A model generated the notes under the pieces. That model did not search any database and was not told the DNA's origin. It saw only the letters and a program-made list of their open reading frames with translations. A stretch of DNA of 64,000 bases from contig NZ_PUIC01000002.1 in the NCBI RefSeq assembly GCF_022750545.1, positions 1 to 64,000 of the forward strand, read 5' to 3'. Positions 1-7,804 of the stretch are shown in pieces (position 1 is the first letter of the stretch; each line of letters opens with the position of its first letter). The stretch is from Caulobacter sp. CCUG 60055 (GTDB taxonomy: Bacteria; Pseudomonadota; Alphaproteobacteria; Caulobacterales; Caulobacteraceae). Both the position numbers and the translations under genes were made by a program.

Positions 1-346
1 GGGGGCCGTCCACATCTGGAACCTCTATGGCGACGTGGCGCGCATCGTCGACTACGGCCAGACGCTGGGCGTGGTCGACGCGCGGGCGGGCTGGGCCGTG
101 CGGGCCGGCGACAGCGAAGGCTGGATCGTGGCCCCGTTCGTCGGGATCAACTACGCCTATGACAGCAGCTTCGCGCGGGAATCGGCGCTGGGCGCCGGCC
201 CGGGGGTCGTCGTGCGCCGCTGGTTCCGCGGCGACAGCCACGCCGCCCCCCGCTCCTATGTCGAAGCCTCGGTCCAGTACCGGGCCCGCCTGGACGGCGA
301 CCGCCGGGCCGAAGGGGTGTTCGCCACCTTCAGCATAGCGTACTGA
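1..346 (+). CDS. NfrA-like outer-membrane protein, C-terminal end (5' partial)
   Basis: The frame is open from base 2, so only the last 114 residues are visible and the start lies outside the window. The piece reads as alternating beta-strands with conserved-looking stretches (WFRGDS, APRSYVEASVQYR, RAEGVFATFSIAY) and a terminal aromatic residue, as in outer-membrane barrels. I recognise the pattern of the C-terminal domain of bacteriophage N4 adsorption protein A (NfrA) and related exopolysaccharide-secretion proteins. In that family the protein works with an inner-membrane glycosyltransferase (NfrB), which would lie upstream of the window. The next gene starts 31 bases downstream on the same strand, so the two are probably one operon. 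The assignment rests on remembered family features only. Confidence 0.6.
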   Translation, partial: GAVHIWNLYGDVARIVDYGQTLGVVDARAGWAVRAGDSEGWIVAPFVGINYAYDSSFARESALGAGPGVVVRRWFRGDSHAAPRSYVEASVQYRARLDGDRRAEGVFATFSIAY

Positions 347-377
347 TGGAGCCGTTCCGCGAGCCAGGGACGAGGCC

Positions 378-1229
378 TTGCGATCCATCGGCCGTAGACA
401 TCCGCCCGCAGTCCTCGCGGCCGCCTGCGTCGCGGCCGGACTGTTGAGCGCCTGCGCCGCGACCGGCCCCGTCAAGGTGGACGGGGTGTTCTGGCAGCCG
501 GACGCCGCCACCGCCCGACCGGCCGGAACCTGGGACCGCGTCGGCGCGCGCGAGCTGATCGTGCAATGGCTGGCCGTCGACGGCGCGGCTTTCGCCGAGG
601 GCGCGGGCCCGCCCCTGATCCAGCCCGCGCCGGACTGGGACCGCATCGGCCGCGAGCCCTGGGCCGCGTCGGTCATCCTCGGCCTCGCCGGCCGCTATGA
701 CGAGCCGCAGGCCCGCCGCGAGCTCGACCTGCTGATCGAACAGTCGCGCCGCGTCGCCGCCCTGCGCCCGCCGGTCAACGTCGCCGGCTGGTATTTCCCC
801 GTCGAGGCCGATCCCACCTGGCCGGACGCGGCGCGGATGGGCGGCCTGCTGGCCGGGCTGCCGCGTCCGTTGTGGGTCAGCGTCTACGACAAGGGCAACA
901 TCGGGCCCGAGGCCTTCGCCGCCTGGGTGCGTTCCTGGGCGCCCGAGGACGTCGGCGTGCTGTTCCAGGACGGGGTGGGCGAGCACGTGCGCGACGCGCC
1001 GACGGCCGCCGCCTACGCCGACGCCCTGACCCGCACCCGCGGGGCGGTGCGCACGGCGATCGTCGCCGAAGCCTTCCGTCCGCGCCCCGGCGGCGGCTTC
1101 CGCGCCGCCACCGCCGACGAACTGCGCCGCCAGCTCCGCGCCTATGGCGGGCGGCGGGTCTATCTGTTCGACGGCCCGCACTATGTCCCGGACGCGGTGG
1201 TCGAGGCGCTGGCGCGGCCGGGCGGTTGA
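378..1229 (+). CDS. Lipoprotein of the DUF4434-like type, possible polysaccharide-associated protein
   Basis: This 283-residue protein starts with TTG, 31 bases after the NfrA-like stop. Its N-terminus is a lipoprotein signal (basic start, hydrophobic stretch, lipobox LLSAC with Cys26), so it should be anchored in a membrane after cleavage. The mature part looks like a TIM-barrel-like fold with motifs such as VDGVFWQP near the start, NVAGWYFPVEAD in the middle and FQDGVGEH after that. This arrangement resembles DUF4434 and related glycosidase-like proteins found next to exopolysaccharide genes. No catalytic pair can be named with confidence. The start could also be read slightly downstream, but the signal peptide needs the first residues. 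Linkage to the preceding NfrA-like gene suggests a role in exopolysaccharide handling. Confidence 0.55.
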   Translation: MRSIGRRHPPAVLAAACVAAGLLSACAATGPVKVDGVFWQPDAATARPAGTWDRVGARELIVQWLAVDGAAFAEGAGPPLIQPAPDWDRIGREPWAASVILGLAGRYDEPQARRELDLLIEQSRRVAALRPPVNVAGWYFPVEADPTWPDAARMGGLLAGLPRPLWVSVYDKGNIGPEAFAAWVRSWAPEDVGVLFQDGVGEHVRDAPTAAAYADALTRTRGAVRTAIVAEAFRPRPGGGFRAATADELRRQLRAYGGRRVYLFDGPHYVPDAVVEALARPGG

Positions 1230-1291
1230 AGGCCTCCCTCGGCGCGGCGGCGCCGGGCGGCATCGAATCGTGGAAGGATGGCGGCATCGCC

Positions 1292-1684
1292 ATGGCCTCC
1301 GACGACGACACGCTCTCCGACGCGCAGCTCCTGGCCTGGGCCCAGGCCCTGGAGGCCTATGCGCGCGACTGGGACGAGACCTTCGAGGGGCGGCCGAACT
1401 ACTTCACCCAGGAGTTCTGGTACCTGCTGGTCGGCTGCCTGATCGCCGACTGGCGGGGACGGCCGATCACCGTCGGGGCGGCCTGCCAGATCATGAAGAG
1501 CGGCTCCAACCGCACGCGCGAGGAGCGCATCAAGCGGGCGGTGGACGACGGCTATCTGGTCAAGACCCGGGCGGGAGAAGACGGCCGCGCGGCGGTGGTG
1601 CGCCCGACGCCCAAGCTGGAGGCGCTGATCCGCGGCCACCTGGAGCGGACGCTGCGGCTGGTCAAGGCCGCCCTCGACCGCTGA
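1292..1684 (+). CDS. Winged-helix (MarR-like) transcriptional regulator
   Basis: This 130-residue protein starts at an ATG preceded by a GGAAGG sequence at 1272-1277. A TTG at 1226 that overlaps the previous stop is a less likely start. Residues about 40-110 contain a helix-turn-helix followed by a wing: GAACQIMKSGSNRTREERIKR is the recognition part, and the wing TRAGEDGRAAVVRPT resembles the DxRS/xx wing of MarR proteins. The C-terminal helix would make the dimer interface. It is a small cytoplasmic DNA-binding protein with no obvious ligand pocket. The next gene downstream, a TonB-dependent receptor, is separated by 134 bases containing a perfect 12-bp palindrome, so regulation of that receptor is possible but not shown. 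Confidence 0.7.
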   Translation: MASDDDTLSDAQLLAWAQALEAYARDWDETFEGRPNYFTQEFWYLLVGCLIADWRGRPITVGAACQIMKSGSNRTREERIKRAVDDGYLVKTRAGEDGRAAVVRPTPKLEALIRGHLERTLRLVKAALDR

Positions 1685-1694
1685 ACCCGTCGCG

Positions 1695-1706
1695 ATCTGC
1701 GCAGAT
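1695..1706. promoter_or_regulatory. Perfect 12-bp palindrome upstream of the truncated receptor gene
   Basis: ATCTGCGCAGAT is a perfect palindrome 10 bases after the winged-helix regulator stop and about 112 bases before the receptor start. It is followed by an AT-rich tract (TTTTGCGGATATTTTCG), unusual in this GC-rich DNA. It could be an operator for the neighbouring regulator. It has no loop, so it is a poor terminator. Confidence 0.35.
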
Positions 1707-1818
1707 TTTGCGGATATTTTCGCCCCTATCTCTTCGCTAGTCCGGCGGCCTGGTCCGTGGTCCTGATCAGCCTACGGAAGACCGCCCGAAGGCGGCTCCG
1801 CGGGGAGGACGAAGAACC

Positions 1819-3513
1819 ATGCGCACCACTGGATGGCCGCGCCGCGCTGGGACGCGCGCGCGCTCGACGATGGCCGCGGCGGCCCTGGCGGGCGTCGCCG
1901 CCTCGGCGTTGGGGGCCGCGCCGGCCGCCGCGCAGGAACAGGCTCCGGCGGCGCGGCCGGCCGAGCCCGCCGGCGTCGAGGAGATCGTGGTCAGCGCGCG
2001 CCGGCGCGACGAGCGGCTGCAGGACGTGCCCGCCGCCGTCACCGCCTTTTCCAGCGACACCCTGCGCAACCTGCAGGCTGGCTCGATCGGCGACATCGAA
2101 AGCGCCACGCCCAACCTGACCATCCATGTCGGCGACGCCTCGAACGCGGTGATCTACATGCGCGGGGTCGGCCAGATCGATTCCCTGGCCTTCGCCGACC
2201 CCGGGGTGGGGGTCTATGTCGACGACGTCTATCTGGGCCGGGCGCAGGGGGCGTTCCTCGACGTCTACGACGTCGACCGCATCGAGGTGCTGCGCGGGCC
2301 GCAGGGCACGCTTTACGGCCGCAACACCATCGGCGGCGCGGTCAAGTTCGTCTCCAAGCCGCTGACCGACGCCTTCGGCGGCGAGGCCGAGGCCACGGTG
2401 GGCGACTACGGCCTGTTCCAGGCCAAGGCCTCGGTGAACGCTCCCCTGGTCGGCGACCGGCTGATCGCCAAGGCGGCGGTGGCGCGCATCGGGCTGGTGA
2501 CCGGCTCGCTCAACGACCAGACCAATGTCAGCTACGCGGTCTACGGCCAGGGCGCCTATAAGCTGACCGACCGGCTGAGCCTGACCGCCGGCCTGCGCTA
2601 CACCTACGAGAACAAGGACTTCTCGCGCTCGCAGAAGTACTTCGCCGCGACCACGCCGTTCCCCGTGCCCTACGGCGCCCCGGGCTTGCTGGCCACCGAC
2701 ATCTCGACCTCGCACGACTGGGCGTCGTGGTCGCCCAAGCTGGGCCTGGATTTCCACTGGACGCCCGACGTGCTGGCCTACGCCAGCGTCAGCCGCGGCT
2801 TCAAGAGCGGCGGGTTCGACGGCCGGGCCAACGACGCGGCCGGGGCCAAGCCCTATAATCCCGAGACGCTGTGGGCCTACGAGGTGGGGATCAAGTCGAC
2901 CCTGTTCGAGCGCCGGCTGACGGCCAACGCCGCCCTGTTCTGGAACGATTACCGCGATCTGCAGCTGTCGAGCTTCGTCGCCGACGCCCATGGCGGCTTC
3001 GCGGCCCTGTTCACCAACGCCGGCCAGGCGACCATGCGCGGCGCCGAGCTGGAGCTGGTCGCCCGGCCGGTCCGGGGCCTGACGCTGAACCTGGTGACCG
3101 GCTATCTCGACGGCCGCTACGACCGCTATATCGGCCCCGGCGGCGTCGACATCAGCCGCCAGCGCAAGCTGGTCAACGCGCCGCGCTGGGACGTCAAGCT
3201 GGGCGGGACCTACCGCTTCGACCTGGGCGAGCGCGGCGCGATCACCGTCGGCGCCGACGCCGGCTACCGCTCCAAGACCTATCCGACCGTGTCCAGCAGC
3301 GAGGTGCTGGCCCAGAAGGGCTACACCCTGGTCAACGCCTTCGCCCGCTATGACTCGCCGGGGGCGAAATGGTGGCTGCAGGTCGGCGGCAAGAACCTGA
3401 CCGACCGCCGCTACATCAACCAGGGCTTCGACCTGTCGGACTCGCTCGGCTACCAGCTGGCCTATTACGGCGATCCGCGCACGGTCAGCGCCACGCTGGG
3501 GGTGCGGTTCTGA
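1819..3513 (+). CDS. TonB-dependent receptor with a probable internal barrel deletion
   Basis: The 564-residue product has a signal peptide ending near AAPAAAQ, a TonB-box-like EEIVVSARRR at about residues 54-63, a complete plug domain (DVPAAVTAF; IEVLRGPQGTLYGRNTIGG) and a C-terminal strand ending in VRF. Receptors of this type are normally about 700-800 residues. After the first barrel strands (VGDRLIAKAAVARI, residues 211-224) the sequence passes within a few residues to a strand pair normally found about 190 residues later (SYAVYGQGAYKL then GLRYT). The reading frame is intact, so this looks like an in-frame loss of several strands. Whether it still makes a working pore is unclear. The substrate is unknown; the following gene is an esterase three bases away, suggesting an ester-containing substrate. 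Confidence 0.8.
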   Translation: MRTTGWPRRAGTRARSTMAAAALAGVAASALGAAPAAAQEQAPAARPAEPAGVEEIVVSARRRDERLQDVPAAVTAFSSDTLRNLQAGSIGDIESATPNLTIHVGDASNAVIYMRGVGQIDSLAFADPGVGVYVDDVYLGRAQGAFLDVYDVDRIEVLRGPQGTLYGRNTIGGAVKFVSKPLTDAFGGEAEATVGDYGLFQAKASVNAPLVGDRLIAKAAVARIGLVTGSLNDQTNVSYAVYGQGAYKLTDRLSLTAGLRYTYENKDFSRSQKYFAATTPFPVPYGAPGLLATDISTSHDWASWSPKLGLDFHWTPDVLAYASVSRGFKSGGFDGRANDAAGAKPYNPETLWAYEVGIKSTLFERRLTANAALFWNDYRDLQLSSFVADAHGGFAALFTNAGQATMRGAELELVARPVRGLTLNLVTGYLDGRYDRYIGPGGVDISRQRKLVNAPRWDVKLGGTYRFDLGERGAITVGADAGYRSKTYPTVSSSEVLAQKGYTLVNAFARYDSPGAKWWLQVGGKNLTDRRYINQGFDLSDSLGYQLAYYGDPRTVSATLGVRF

Positions 3514-3515
3514 CC

Positions 3516-4475
3516 ATGGCCGCCGAGGATTTCGTCGCCGAGCCGCAGACGGCGGCCCTGCTGGCGCGCATGGCGGCCGACTTCGCCGACGCGCCGGCCG
3601 ACCCGACCATCGCCGAGCGGCGCGAGGCCCTGCGGGTGATGAGCGCGCTCTACGGGCCGCCGCCCGCGCCGGTGGCGAAGATCGAGGACCTGAGCGTTCC
3701 CGGCCCGGAAGGCGCGATCCCGCTGCGGATCTATCGTCCCCTGGACCAGGAGGCCGGCGCGCCGCTGATCCTGCACCTGCACGGCGGCGGCTGGACGGTG
3801 GGCGATCCCGACGCCTATGCGCCGGTGTGCCGGGCCTACTGCGCCGCCGCCGGGGCGGTGGTGGTCGACGTCCACTACCGGCGCGCGCCCGAGCATCGCT
3901 ATCCCGCCGCCCTGGAGGACGCCGAGGCGGCGCTGGCCTGGGCGGCGGCCAACGCCGGCGCCCTCGGCGCCGACCCGCGCCGGCTCGTGGTGGCCGGCGA
4001 CAGCGCCGGCGGCAACCTCGCGGCGGCGCTGTGCCAGCGGTCTCCCGTCCCGCTGGCTTTGCAGGTGCTGGTCTATCCCGTCCTCAGCGCCCAGGCCGAC
4101 GCGGCCTTTCCCTCGCGCGCGGCGCTGGGCGACGGCCGCTTCTTCCTGCGCGAGTTCGACATCAAGCGGGCCGAGCGGGAATACCTCGCCGATCCGGCCC
4201 AGGGGGACGAGCCGGGCGCCTCGCCGCTGCTGGCCGACGCGGCGGCGTTGCGGGGGCTGCCGCCGACGCTGATCGTCGTCGCGGGGCTCGACCCTCTGCG
4301 CGACGAGGCGCGGGCCTACGCCGACCGGCTGGCGGCCGAGGGCGCGCCGGTGACGTTCGACTGCGTGGACGGGGTGATCCACGGCTTCGTGCTGTTCGCG
4401 GGCGCGATCGCGCTGGGGCGAACGGCCATCGCGCGGATCGGCGAGGCGGTGCGGACGGCGACGGCGACGCCTTGA
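3516..4475 (+). CDS. Alpha/beta hydrolase, hormone-sensitive-lipase type esterase
   Basis: This 319-residue protein has the oxyanion-hole motif HGGGW at residues 89-93, the nucleophile elbow GDSAGG with Ser163, and a likely triad completed by Asp259 (GLDPLRDE) and His289 (VIHGF). This is the bacterial hormone-sensitive-lipase family (esterase family IV), which hydrolyses short to medium acyl esters. No signal peptide is visible, so it should be cytoplasmic. Its ATG lies two bases after the receptor stop, and the two genes are almost certainly co-transcribed and perhaps translationally coupled. The receptor may bring in an ester that this enzyme cleaves, but the substrate cannot be read from the sequence. 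Confidence 0.85.
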   Translation: MAAEDFVAEPQTAALLARMAADFADAPADPTIAERREALRVMSALYGPPPAPVAKIEDLSVPGPEGAIPLRIYRPLDQEAGAPLILHLHGGGWTVGDPDAYAPVCRAYCAAAGAVVVDVHYRRAPEHRYPAALEDAEAALAWAAANAGALGADPRRLVVAGDSAGGNLAAALCQRSPVPLALQVLVYPVLSAQADAAFPSRAALGDGRFFLREFDIKRAEREYLADPAQGDEPGASPLLADAAALRGLPPTLIVVAGLDPLRDEARAYADRLAAEGAPVTFDCVDGVIHGFVLFAGAIALGRTAIARIGEAVRTATATP

Positions 4476-4533
4476 ACGGCTGACTTTATCGGGATAGGCG
4501 AGGGCGGGGCGCTCTCAACTTTCGGATGATGTC

Positions 4534-5016
4534 ATGGCCGAACTTTCCGCCAGCGCCGAAATCACCTTTCGTCGCATCAACGCCCGCACGGTCGACGAGG
4601 TCTGCGAGCTCAGCGAAACCCTGTCGGACGCCCAGCGGGACATGGTCGCCGACAACGCCTTGTCGATCGCCGAGGCGCATTTCTCGGAGAACGCCTGGTT
4701 CCGGGCGATCTACGCCGACGACGTCCTCGTCGGCTTCGTCATGCTGCACATCGGCGCCGATCACGACGACGGCATCGACTATCCCGGCGCCTTCCTCTGG
4801 CGGTTCATGATCGCCGGGCCGCACCAGGGGCTTGGCTTCGGTCGCCGGACGATCGAGCGCCTGGTCGCGGACCTGCGCGCGCGGGGCTTCAAGGAGCTGC
4901 GGCTGAGCTGCCACGAGGTGGAGGGCGGTCCCGAGCCCTTCTATCGCGGCCTGGGCTTCGTTCCGACCGGCGGCCGCTACGACGAGGAAGTGGAGATGAC
5001 GCTCGTCTTCGACTGA
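4534..5016 (+). CDS. GNAT-family N-acetyltransferase, spermidine/spermine acetyltransferase-like
   Basis: The 160-residue protein shows the order of a GNAT fold: an N-terminal strand (ITFRRINA), a central strand with VGFVMLHIG, and the acetyl-CoA pyrophosphate-binding loop (HQGLGFGRR, matching Q/RxxGxG/A) near residue 105. It ends with FYRGLGFVPTGG, typical of the last strand. The segment GAFLWRFMIAGPHQGLGFG is like that of PaiA/BltD-type polyamine acetyltransferases. Those enzymes transfer acetyl groups from acetyl-CoA to polyamines or other amines in the cytoplasm; the true substrate here is not known. It stands alone between an esterase and the H-NOX operon, with an ATG following a TTCGGATGATGTC leader. 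Confidence 0.8.
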   Translation: MAELSASAEITFRRINARTVDEVCELSETLSDAQRDMVADNALSIAEAHFSENAWFRAIYADDVLVGFVMLHIGADHDDGIDYPGAFLWRFMIAGPHQGLGFGRRTIERLVADLRARGFKELRLSCHEVEGGPEPFYRGLGFVPTGGRYDEEVEMTLVFD

Positions 5017-5113
5017 CGCGGCCGGCGTTTACGCAATGCTCACGCTCGGTCGGCTATTCGGCCCGCGGCTCCGGTTGCGGGCCAGCTTGGCGTGGCGTGG
5101 CGGAGTTGCGTGC

Positions 5114-5653
5114 ATGAAGGGCGTGGTCTTCAATCTGCTCGAAGAAGCGGTGGTCCGTGAGTTCGGTCCTGACGTCTGGGACGACCTGCTGCTCCGGGCC
5201 GATCTCTCCGGCGCCTACACCTCGCTCGGAAACTACGACGACGAGGAGATCCTCGCCCTGGTCGAGGCCGCTTCGGCGGCGCTGAACCTGCCGCGCGCCG
5301 AGGTGCTGCGCTGGTTCGGGCGGCGGGCCATGCCGATCCTGAAGGAGCGCTACGGCGCCTTCTTCGAGCGGCACGCCTCGTCGAAGAGCTTCGTGCTCAG
5401 CGTCAACAGCATCATCCATCCCGAAGTGCGCAAGCTGTACGCCGGCGCCAGCTGCCCGTTCTTCCATTTCCGCGAGGACGCGGCGGGCGCGGTCAGCATG
5501 GACTACGACTCGTCGCGCCGGATGTGCGACCTGGCCCACGGCTTCGTCGAGGGCGCCGCCGACCTGTTCGAGGAGACGGTCGACGTCAGCCACGCCGCCT
5601 GCATGAACCATGGCGACGCCAAGTGCGTCATGGAGATTCGATGGGCGCGCTGA
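5114..5653 (+). CDS. H-NOX heme nitric-oxide sensor
   Basis: From ATG 5114 the 179-residue protein begins MKGVVFNLLEEAVV, the usual start of bacterial H-NOX proteins; an in-frame ATG at 5036 would add 26 unrelated residues. The proximal heme ligand is His102 (IIHPEVRKLY). The heme-propionate motif YxSxR is Tyr131-Ser133-Arg135. A likely structural zinc site is formed by Cys138, His160, Cys163 and Cys171, matching the spacing known from Shewanella H-NOX. H-NOX proteins bind NO or O2 in the cytoplasm and control a partner. The next gene overlaps it by 13 bases and encodes a cyclic-di-GMP enzyme, so NO control of cyclic-di-GMP turnover is the expected function. Which gas is preferred cannot be read from the sequence. 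Confidence 0.93.
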   Translation: MKGVVFNLLEEAVVREFGPDVWDDLLLRADLSGAYTSLGNYDDEEILALVEAASAALNLPRAEVLRWFGRRAMPILKERYGAFFERHASSKSFVLSVNSIIHPEVRKLYAGASCPFFHFREDAAGAVSMDYDSSRRMCDLAHGFVEGAADLFEETVDVSHAACMNHGDAKCVMEIRWAR

Positions 5654-7674
5654 ACGAGCGCAAGGCCCCCGCCCCACCGGAAGACACCGTCGCCGAACTC
5701 AACCTGCGCTTGCTCAAGCTGGAACACAGGTTCCAGCGCGAGCGCGCCGCGCGGCTGCACGCCGAGGCCATCGCCGAGAAGGGCCTGCGCGACCTCTATG
5801 AGCGCCAGCAGCAGCTGGTGCTGCTGGAGACCATCGCCACGGTCGCCAACCAGAGCCGCTCGGTCGAGGAGACCCTGCGCGTCGCCGTGCGGGCGGTGTG
5901 CGACCACACCGGCTGGAGCTACGGCAACGCCTATCGGCTGGCGACGGCCGGGCCGCCGCGCCTGACGCCGGCCGACGTCTGGTACGCCGCCGACCCCGAC
6001 CGGCTCGCGCCGTTCATCGCGCTGAACCAGCAGGCCGAGTTCGTCGCCGGCCAGGGACTGCCGGGCCGGGTGCTGGGCTCGGGCCGCGCGGCCTGGATCG
6101 CCGATGTCGCCGAGGACGACAACTTCCCCCGCGCCGACGCCGCGCGGGCGTGCGGGCTGCACGCCGCCTTCGCCTTCCCCGTCCTGGTCGGCCACGACGT
6201 GCTGGGCGTGCTGGAGTTCTTCCATCGCGAACCGGTCAGTCCGGACGAGCAGCTGCTGGGCGTGGTCGGGCAGATCGGCACCCAGCTCGGCCGCGTGGTC
6301 GAACGGCGGCGCGCCGAGGACAAGCTGATGCACGACGCGTCGCACGATCCGCTGACCGGCCTGCCGAACCGCCTGCTGTTCGTCGACCGGCTGGAGCGGG
6401 CCGTGGCCGCCCATCGGCGACGGTCCGAACTGGGCTTCGCGGTGCTGTTCATCGACCTCGACCGCTTCAAGCTGGTCAACGACAGCATGGGCCACGCGGC
6501 CGGCGACGACCTGCTGGTCCAGATCGCCGGGCGGTTCGGGCGGGTGGTGTCCGAGGCGCGGGGCGCGGACGCCGCGCCGTTGGTCGCCACCCTGGCGCGC
6601 CTGGGCGGCGACGAGTTCACCGTCCTGCTCGAAGACGTCGGCGGCGAGGCGGCGGCGATCGAGCTGGCCGAGGCGCTGCAGGAAACCCTGCGGCGGCCGT
6701 TCCAGATCGAGGGGCAGGACATCTTCACCTCGGCCAGTTTCGGCGTGGCCTCCTGCGCGGCCGGCTACGCCGGCGCCGACGAGATCATGCGCGACGCGGA
6801 CCTGGCCATGTACCGCGCCAAGGCCGAGGGGCGCGCCCGCATCGAGGTCTTCGACCAGAGCCTGCTGGCCGACGCCAAGCGGCGGCTGGCCACCGAGACC
6901 GACCTGCGCAACGCCGTGCGCAACAAGGAGTTCATCCTCCACTACCAGCCGATCTTCGCCCTGGACGGCGAGCGGCTGGTCGGGTTCGAGGCCCTGATCC
7001 GCTGGCGGCGGGCGGATGGCGAGATCGCTCCGCCGTCCGACTTCATCGGCATCGCCGAGGAGACCGGCCTGATCGTGTTCATCGGCCAGTGGGTGATGCA
7101 GGAGGCCTTCGCCACGCTGGCGGCCTGGCGGTCTGCCTATCCCGAGGCCGGGCCGGTGACGATGAGCGTCAACGTCTCGCCCCGGCAGTTCCACCAGCCC
7201 GACTTCGTCGGGCAGGTGATGGCCGCCGTCCGCTCCAGCGGCGTCGATCCGTCGGCCGTCCGCCTGGAGATCACCGAGAGCGTCACCATCCAGGACGCCC
7301 GCCGCACCAAGTCCATCCTGGACGAATTGAGGGCCCAGGGCGTCCGCGTCAGCATCGACGATTTCGGCACGGGTTATTCCAGCCTCAGCTACCTGCAGCA
7401 GCTTTCATTCGACACTCTGAAGATCGACCGCTCGTTCGTCACCGCGCTCAAGGGGGCGGGCGGCGAGGAGATCGTCCGCACCATCCTCGACCTGGCCCGC
7501 AGCCTGGAGATGGACGTGGTGGCCGAGGGGGCCGAGACCGCCGCCCATGTCGAGCAGCTGCGCGAGATGGGCTGCGGCTTCGCCCAGGGCTATTTCTTCG
7601 CCCGCCCCCTCGAGCGCGAGGCCGCCGCAGCCCTGCTGGCCGCGGCGTCGACGCCGGACCCGGGCGCGGACTAG
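5641..7674 (+). CDS. GAF-GGDEF-EAL cyclic-di-GMP enzyme, H-NOX partner
   Basis: This 677-residue cytoplasmic protein has a charged, probably coiled-coil N-terminus (about residues 15-65), a GAF domain (about 66-225), a GGDEF domain (about 235-405) and an EAL domain (about 415-670). The synthase signature GGDEF is intact at residues 322-326. The phosphodiesterase signature is intact too: EAL at 450-452, with DDFGTGYSSL and KIDRSFV downstream. Both activities are therefore possible. The ATG lies inside the end of the H-NOX gene (13-base overlap), which implies translational coupling and a stable complex. The arrangement is that of H-NOX-associated cyclic-di-GMP processing enzymes, which change biofilm behaviour in response to NO. 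Confidence 0.93.
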   Translation: MGALNERKAPAPPEDTVAELNLRLLKLEHRFQRERAARLHAEAIAEKGLRDLYERQQQLVLLETIATVANQSRSVEETLRVAVRAVCDHTGWSYGNAYRLATAGPPRLTPADVWYAADPDRLAPFIALNQQAEFVAGQGLPGRVLGSGRAAWIADVAEDDNFPRADAARACGLHAAFAFPVLVGHDVLGVLEFFHREPVSPDEQLLGVVGQIGTQLGRVVERRRAEDKLMHDASHDPLTGLPNRLLFVDRLERAVAAHRRRSELGFAVLFIDLDRFKLVNDSMGHAAGDDLLVQIAGRFGRVVSEARGADAAPLVATLARLGGDEFTVLLEDVGGEAAAIELAEALQETLRRPFQIEGQDIFTSASFGVASCAAGYAGADEIMRDADLAMYRAKAEGRARIEVFDQSLLADAKRRLATETDLRNAVRNKEFILHYQPIFALDGERLVGFEALIRWRRADGEIAPPSDFIGIAEETGLIVFIGQWVMQEAFATLAAWRSAYPEAGPVTMSVNVSPRQFHQPDFVGQVMAAVRSSGVDPSAVRLEITESVTIQDARRTKSILDELRAQGVRVSIDDFGTGYSSLSYLQQLSFDTLKIDRSFVTALKGAGGEEIVRTILDLARSLEMDVVAEGAETAAHVEQLREMGCGFAQGYFFARPLEREAAAALLAAASTPDPGAD

Positions 7675-7704
7675 GGGCCGCGTTTCCCTTTGCGTCTTAA
7701 CGAT

Positions 7705-7720
7705 GCCGCTTTTGTGCGGC
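7705..7720 (+). terminator. Short hairpin after the H-NOX operon
   Basis: GCCGC, a six-base loop TTTTGT and GCGGC form a five-pair hairpin 30 bases after the GGDEF-EAL stop. It is weak and is followed only by CTTG, so a terminator role is tentative. Confidence 0.3.
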
Positions 7721-7804
7721 CTTGAAATGCCTGTGCAACGCCGCGCCGGCATTAGGCGACGGGGCGTCGGCCATGCGGCGCGTAGCGGGGGATCGGCTTT
7801 AGTG

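Noticed and set aside
5036-5113. Upstream in-frame start giving an extended H-NOX protein
   Set aside because: The extra 26 residues do not resemble H-NOX, while the second Met begins exactly at the family start MKGVVFNLLEE.
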